In this document: positions 15,701-17,258 of the stretch, one piece after another
How the letters are laid out: each line of letters begins with the position of its first letter
Position numbering within the stretch: position 1 is the first letter of the stretch
Assembly: GCA_934621705.1 (NCBI GenBank)
Contig: CAKTUP010000026.1
Span: 1-17,258 of the forward strand
Source: an uncultured Petrimonas sp.
GTDB taxonomy: Bacteria; Bacteroidota; Bacteroidia; Bacteroidales; Dysgonomonadaceae
DNA length: 17,258 nt
Reading direction: 5' to 3'
Program-made: the position numbers and the translations under genes
The notes under the pieces: model-generated
The model's database searches: none
Told to the model about the DNA's origin: nothing
Seen by the model: only the letters and a program-made list of their open reading frames with translations

Positions 15701-15966
15701 ACGACTACAACCTGATTCGGCGAAAACGTCCCGGACTTTCGTCGCTGAAAGCCTACATCAAGGCGTGGAACTCGAAAATCATCCCCATTTTCCTTACGGT
15801 GGTTTCCACCATGCTGGGCTTTATTCCGTTTATGGTAGGGACAACCAAAGAAGCGTTTTGGTTTCCGCTGGCGGCAGGGACTATCGGCGGTTTGGCGATG
15901 TCGATTGTGGGGATTTTTATTTTTCTTCCGTTATTGATAAATATCAAGACGAATCAATATTACTAA
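12784..15966 (+). CDS. RND efflux permease 2 (divergent HAE-type)
   Basis: A 1060-residue RND pump. The start must be GTG 12784, because an in-frame TAA lies at 12775-12777 and no ATG intervenes. Topology matches permease 1, with N-terminal TM1 and LPIKLAPSRTLPSL, a TM2-TM6 block at about 335-485 and a C-terminal TM block from about 900. The TM4 relay reads LIIDNTIIMTDH, with D406 kept and Asn at 407; the TM10 Lys position is N966 (GITVNASIYIL). A strongly basic cytoplasmic loop (KKRKPMKRRGLLRR) follows TM6. A charged helical insert of about 50 residues after TM7 (KFAERYNKIFDNS to LGGAWRLF) resembles an insert in other Bacteroidetes RND pumps. It is clearly diverged from permease 1, not a recent duplicate. 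It may form a mixed trimer with permease 1, as MdtB and MdtC do, or an independent pump sharing adaptor and channel (inference). Confidence 0.92.
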   Translation: MNNKNSISSFTVIVAFLSIAMMGIALIPLLPIKLAPSRTLPSLTVYFSMPGNSARIVEMEATSKLESMLARIGGVKNIYSTSGNGWGNITLELDKHTPVDAARFEASTIVRQTWNDLSREVSYPYISVRRPDENASRPFMTFTVNSAATPIVIQKYTENTIKQQLSDIAGIYKIDVRGATPLEWQLTYDNDQLQALGVTVNDIQQAVSMYYSTDFLGMAETRNENHTPSWMRVMLVSGGDNNAFDASAITVKNRDGALIRLDQLVKVVHTEQSPQSHYRINGLNSIYLSLTAEETANQLRLSKQVHEAIDEIRRALPPGYEIHNSYDATEYIHAELNKIYLRSGLTVLILLLFVLLITRNVRYLFLITVTLAINLAVAVIFYYLFGLEIQLYSLAGITISLSLIIDNTIIMTDHLMHRQNRNAFMPILAATMTTVGALSIIFFLDEKIRLNLQDFAAVVMINLSVSLAVALFFVPAMVEKIKLKKRKPMKRRGLLRRLPVRPRRLTVYFNRFYGGMIRILSRYKWIPFTAIVLLFGLPVFLLPDKIEKETKFAERYNKIFDNSTYKEKVKPVVNKALGGAWRLFSEKVYQGSYFTRSEEVVLTITASMPNGTTLPQMNALIEKMERYLSGFSEIRQFQTDIPNARRASIRVFFNKESERSGFPYQLKSSVITKALELGGGSWGVYGLQDQGFSNDVTEFAGSYRVKLYGYNYDELTAWADTLKNRLLTYRRIKEVLINSNFSWYKDDYREFSFDLNKQRLASEGFMPGELFASLQPVFAKDVWAGSLIIDGEREDIKLASRQSKDYDIWALQYMAHNLGNRMYRLDELADISKEQAPQEVGKENQQYRLALQFDYIGANTQAGRVLDREVKGINDILPMGYTAEKEESGWGWGKKDNKQYWLIGLLIVIIFFTTTVLFNSIKQPLAVIFVIPVSFIGVFLTFYWFKLNFDQGGFASFILLSGITVNASIYILNDYNLIRRKRPGLSSLKAYIKAWNSKIIPIFLTVVSTMLGFIPFMVGTTKEAFWFPLAAGTIGGLAMSIVGIFIFLPLLINIKTNQYY

Positions 15967-16019
15967 TAATATGTGTAATAAAGAGAGACCTTTATAGTTA
16001 GTTTGACATAGAGGGTTTA

Positions 16020-17258
16020 TCACCACCAATTTTGTTGGTTATTCTCATAACTGAAAGGACGTTCTTCTTTTCCCTTTGTCAGATTTCTAAGCCAAAATAA
16101 TGCGTTTTTCGGAACATTCTCGTAACACAAAACTTGTAATGATGTTCCTATTTTTGTTCCTAATGATTTCCATTCAGATTTGTCAGCATAGAAAAGTTCG
16201 TATATTTCTCCTTCTTTGATAAAATTGTCATCATTCCTAGGTAGGAATATTACTTTGCTTATTTTTTTCGGTTGTTCAAAATCCATACCAACCCACATTC
16301 CCGTTAACTCGGGCGCATTAAAAAAAGTCAGAGGATCTTTATCAAAAACTGCATACTTATTCAATCTTCCTTCATTAAATATTGAACCATCAGAACCTAT
16401 AACACCACCTCTAATTTCTTCATCCTTTTCATCGTAAAAACTTAATTCAGCTATATTACATAATGAATTATCCGGAGAAAAATACCGAATATAACGATAA
16501 GGATTCTTCACACTCACGTCAATAGTATAATACTTTGGGTGAGAAATATTGTCAATTGTATATAAAATTTCAGATCCAGTAAAATAAGAATTATTTGCAA
16601 CTTCAAATATTCCACCTTTAAAACGTTTCATATGCTCTTGCATAAATTTCATAGTATACTTTCGTTCAAGATAGATTGATTGCTTTTCTGAAGATGGGAT
16701 AAAGTATACTTTAGAATTATTTTTATTTATAATGAAAGGGTAATAAACCGACTGTAACTTCCCTGAAATAAATGAGCACAAAGAAAATAAAACGTTATCC
16801 TCTATATTCTTTAATGATAACTTACCTTTAGAAATATTTCCCCAAGCCACAGGAATCCACCCATTAATATCGAAAACACACAGATACACAACTTCACTTT
16901 CTTTGTTGTCAAGTTCATTTTTCTCAAAAAATATTTCATTTCCTTCAAAATATTGTTCAGAAACATCTTTCAAGTTTATTTTAGATAATAAACCCGGTAT
17001 TCTTTTTTCTTTTTGCACCAATTTAATTTTTTCTTTTTTATAACTAAAATCGTTTCTGTATACTTTTCCTCTTTTTTTTTCTAACTCAATGTTGTAGTCA
17101 GGAATGGGTGGTTCTTCCCATAATGTAAATTCGACTGTTTTACCATTATTGTCAAGAACAAAACTCCAAAAATGGCGATTTGCCTGATCAGGACTTTGCA
17201 GAACCATATCAGTACCTACAGGAATACCAAGAGAGCGCATTACATAGATTGACAAATC
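16020..17258 (-). CDS. Transglutaminase-like protein with C-terminal discoidin-like domain, 5' truncated
   Basis: The gene runs leftward from beyond the window edge to TGA at 16022-16020; its N-terminus and the expected catalytic Cys are outside. The visible part of 412 residues opens with DLSIYVMRSLGIPVGTD, which matches the helix after the catalytic Cys in Bacteroidetes transglutaminase-like proteins. NRHFWSFVLDNNGK follows, containing the expected catalytic His (codon 17174-17172) and a nearby Asp. A middle region of about 200 residues has beta-rich character. The last 140 or so residues look like an F5/8 type C (discoidin-like) fold: KYAVFDKDPLTFFNA, then MWVGMDFEQPKKISKVIFLPRNDDNF. Related proteins are secreted or surface-exposed and may act on peptide or glycan material. 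It converges on the efflux operon with a gap of 53 bases and is AT-rich like region 1. Confidence 0.72.
   Translation of the reverse strand, partial: DLSIYVMRSLGIPVGTDMVLQSPDQANRHFWSFVLDNNGKTVEFTLWEEPPIPDYNIELEKKRGKVYRNDFSYKKEKIKLVQKEKRIPGLLSKINLKDVSEQYFEGNEIFFEKNELDNKESEVVYLCVFDINGWIPVAWGNISKGKLSLKNIEDNVLFSLCSFISGKLQSVYYPFIINKNNSKVYFIPSSEKQSIYLERKYTMKFMQEHMKRFKGGIFEVANNSYFTGSEILYTIDNISHPKYYTIDVSVKNPYRYIRYFSPDNSLCNIAELSFYDEKDEEIRGGVIGSDGSIFNEGRLNKYAVFDKDPLTFFNAPELTGMWVGMDFEQPKKISKVIFLPRNDDNFIKEGEIYELFYADKSEWKSLGTKIGTSLQVLCYENVPKNALFWLRNLTKGKEERPFSYENNQQNWW

Noticed and set aside
15978..15995. ATAAAG/CTTTAT inverted repeat between permease 2 and the convergent gene
   Set aside because: Only six mostly A-T pairs and no T-run on either strand; too weak to call a terminator, although one would be expected in this convergent gap.

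Overview
The window looks like a piece of a Bacteroidales chromosome. The evidence is NVEALA-type small secreted proteins paired with six-bladed beta-propeller lipoproteins of the BF3164-like kind, a transglutaminase/discoidin protein of a type common in Bacteroides relatives, almost no Shine-Dalgarno sequences, and one possible TTTG-type promoter. Genus cannot be fixed from the sequence. No rRNA, tRNA, CRISPR array or insertion sequence was seen.

Region 1 (1-6780, strongly AT-rich, all genes on +). It opens with the 3' end of an NVEALA protein with a Gly/Ser-rich middle. A perfect hairpin follows, then a beta-propeller lipoprotein and a membrane-anchored thioredoxin-like protein with a CxxC. 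Next come a GT22 (ALG9/PIG-B-like) multi-pass glycosyltransferase, a complete signal peptidase I and a GtrA-type flippase-like protein. After a gap of about 300 bases that may hold a promoter, the peptide-hairpin-propeller arrangement repeats: intact NVEALA gene (5146-5391), perfect hairpin plus T-tract, second propeller lipoprotein. A third NVEALA gene (6516-6753), missed by simple ORF calling, is broken by one extra base directly after its NIEALA motif. The set suggests small exported peptides with paired cysteines, made next to lipoproteins that could bind or sense them and next to enzymes able to cut, oxidise or glycosylate exported proteins. That functional link is inference.

Region 2 (6781-15966, much richer in GC, all on +). 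This is a complete tripartite RND efflux locus: lipoprotein periplasmic adaptor, RND permease 1, TolC-like outer-membrane factor, RND permease 2. Two different permeases share one adaptor and one channel. Both keep only the first acidic residue of the TM4 proton-relay pair and have Asn in place of the TM10 Lys. Each of the three gaps between these genes carries its own short repeats; two are phased degenerate heptamers and the third is a 17-bp direct repeat plus a dyad.

Region 3 (16020-17258, AT-rich again, - strand). This is the 3' part of a convergent gene for a transglutaminase-like protein with a C-terminal discoidin-like domain, cut by the window edge.

The most unusual items are the repeated peptide/propeller module with its broken third copy, the nearby candidate peptide-maturation genes, and the heptamer arrays inside the efflux operon.
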